From DATBLE01 sp963841405 (lineage in GTDB: Bacteria > Actinomycetota > Thermoleophilia > Gaiellales > Gaiellaceae), in contig CAWJCM010000004.1 of assembly GCA_963841405.1 (NCBI GenBank), positions 62,001 to 126,000 of the forward strand: DNA of 64,000 nucleotides. Reading direction: 5' to 3'. The position numbers and the translations under genes were made by a program. A model generated the notes under the pieces. That model did no database searches and was not told the origin of the DNA. It saw only the letters and a list, made by a program, of their open reading frames with translations. The first letter of the stretch is position 1; each line of letters starts with the position of its first letter. Positions 63,649 through 64,000 of the stretch are shown in pieces.

Positions 63649-64000
63649 TCAGGAACCGCGGCCGATCCATTCCTCGCCGCCCTCGTAGACCTCCTTCTTC
63701 CAGAGCGGCACGCTCTCCTTGAGCGTCTCGATCGCCTCGGCGCAGGCGGCGAGCGCCGCGGCGCGATGGGGGGCGGAGACGGCGATCACCACTGAGACCG
63801 CGCCGATGTCGACGCGACCGGTCCGGTGGTGAATCGCAACCTCGCTGAGGTCGTGCTTCGCCTTCAACGACTCCGCCAGATCGGCCATCACCTTCTCGGC
63901 CATCTCCGCGTACGCCTCGTAGTCGAGGTACTGGACCGTGCGGCCCCGGGAGCGGACGCGCGTCGTGCCGATGAACGTTGCGACCGCCCCTGCCTCGGGC
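63649..64000 (-). CDS. moaE: Molybdopterin synthase catalytic subunit (partial, 5' end outside)
   Basis: The last 117 residues are in the window; the gene runs off the right edge. PEAGAVATFIGTTRVRSRGRTVQYLDYEAYAEMAEKVM, VAIHHRTGRVDIGAVSVVIAVSAPHRAAALAAC and the catalytic Lys in PLWKKEVYEGGEEWIG are the MoaE pattern. It moves two sulfurs from MoaD to precursor Z. A hairpin repeat follows the stop. Confidence 0.95.
   Translation of the reverse strand, partial: PEAGAVATFIGTTRVRSRGRTVQYLDYEAYAEMAEKVMADLAESLKAKHDLSEVAIHHRTGRVDIGAVSVVIAVSAPHRAAALAACAEAIETLKESVPLWKKEVYEGGEEWIGRGS

Overview
The window is a high-GC stretch of bacterial chromosome with many GTG/TTG starts and short overlaps between genes. 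The gene content (bS6-ssb-bS18-bL9-dnaB block, SARP/BTAD regulator, LOG protein, selenocysteine machinery beside molybdenum-cofactor genes) points to an actinobacterium-like organism. My best guess is the Thermoleophilia (Gaiellales/Solirubrobacterales), by inference only.

Layout. (1) 1-4.9 kb: a decayed GAP-type membrane protein, a VOC protein, a Phd/PIN toxin-antitoxin pair behind a perfect palindrome, a secreted GH26-like protein with a changed active site, and an aminoglycoside-phosphotransferase-like kinase. (2) 4.85-9.8 kb, minus strand: tightly overlapping purine operon purD-purE-purB-purC-purS-purQ. purA lies at 13.7-15.0 kb. (3) 10.0-11.3 kb: fdhD-mobA. (4) 11.3-13.8 kb: two methyltransferases, a VOC protein and a lipoprotein. 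(5) 15.2-18.9 kb, minus strand: rpsF-ssb-rpsR-rplI-(terminator)-dnaB. (6) 19.0-24.0 kb: small envelope proteins, a lysylphosphatidylglycerol-synthase-type membrane protein, an MFS relic, a CYTH-CYTH-Ppx/GppA operon, and a SHOCT protein with a strong terminator.

(7) 24.08-34.25 kb: an intact tRNA-Sec gene (selC) followed by about 10 kb of foreign DNA that ends in a 64-nt, 63/64-identical copy of the 3' part of that tRNA. This is a genomic island integrated in selC. It carries an A/T-rich orphan gene, a membrane-protein/small-peptide pair, an IS3, an IS1380 with its CTAG target duplication, a six-repeat PLL-lectin-like propeller protein, a three-frame tyrosine-integrase relic, a CDF-like transporter and an IS5. 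No intact integrase remains.

(8) 34.3-46.3 kb: peptidoglycan-binding protein, cyclase relic, secreted propeller, GEPKN-repeat protein, a large SARP-TM-propeller-binding-protein receptor, hydrolase/UBP-finger/DUF5996 operon, MFS and CPA1 transporters, and an AbrB/PIN toxin-antitoxin pair. (9) 46.4-52.6 kb: cNMP-binding/thioredoxin-reductase-like fusion, AI-2E family permease, BBE oxidase and YihY protein. (10) 52.6-57.8 kb, minus strand: an overlapping operon selA - O-methyltransferase - selB - nfeD - GH88. (11) 57.9-64 kb: D,D-carboxypeptidase, NarL-type two-component pair, LOG protein, site-2 protease, M29 aminopeptidase, and moaE running off the right edge.

Functionally, selA, selB, selC, fdhD, mobA and moaE together suggest a selenocysteine- and molybdenum-dependent formate dehydrogenase elsewhere in the genome. 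A hairpin repeat recurs in three copies directly 3' of minus-strand genes.
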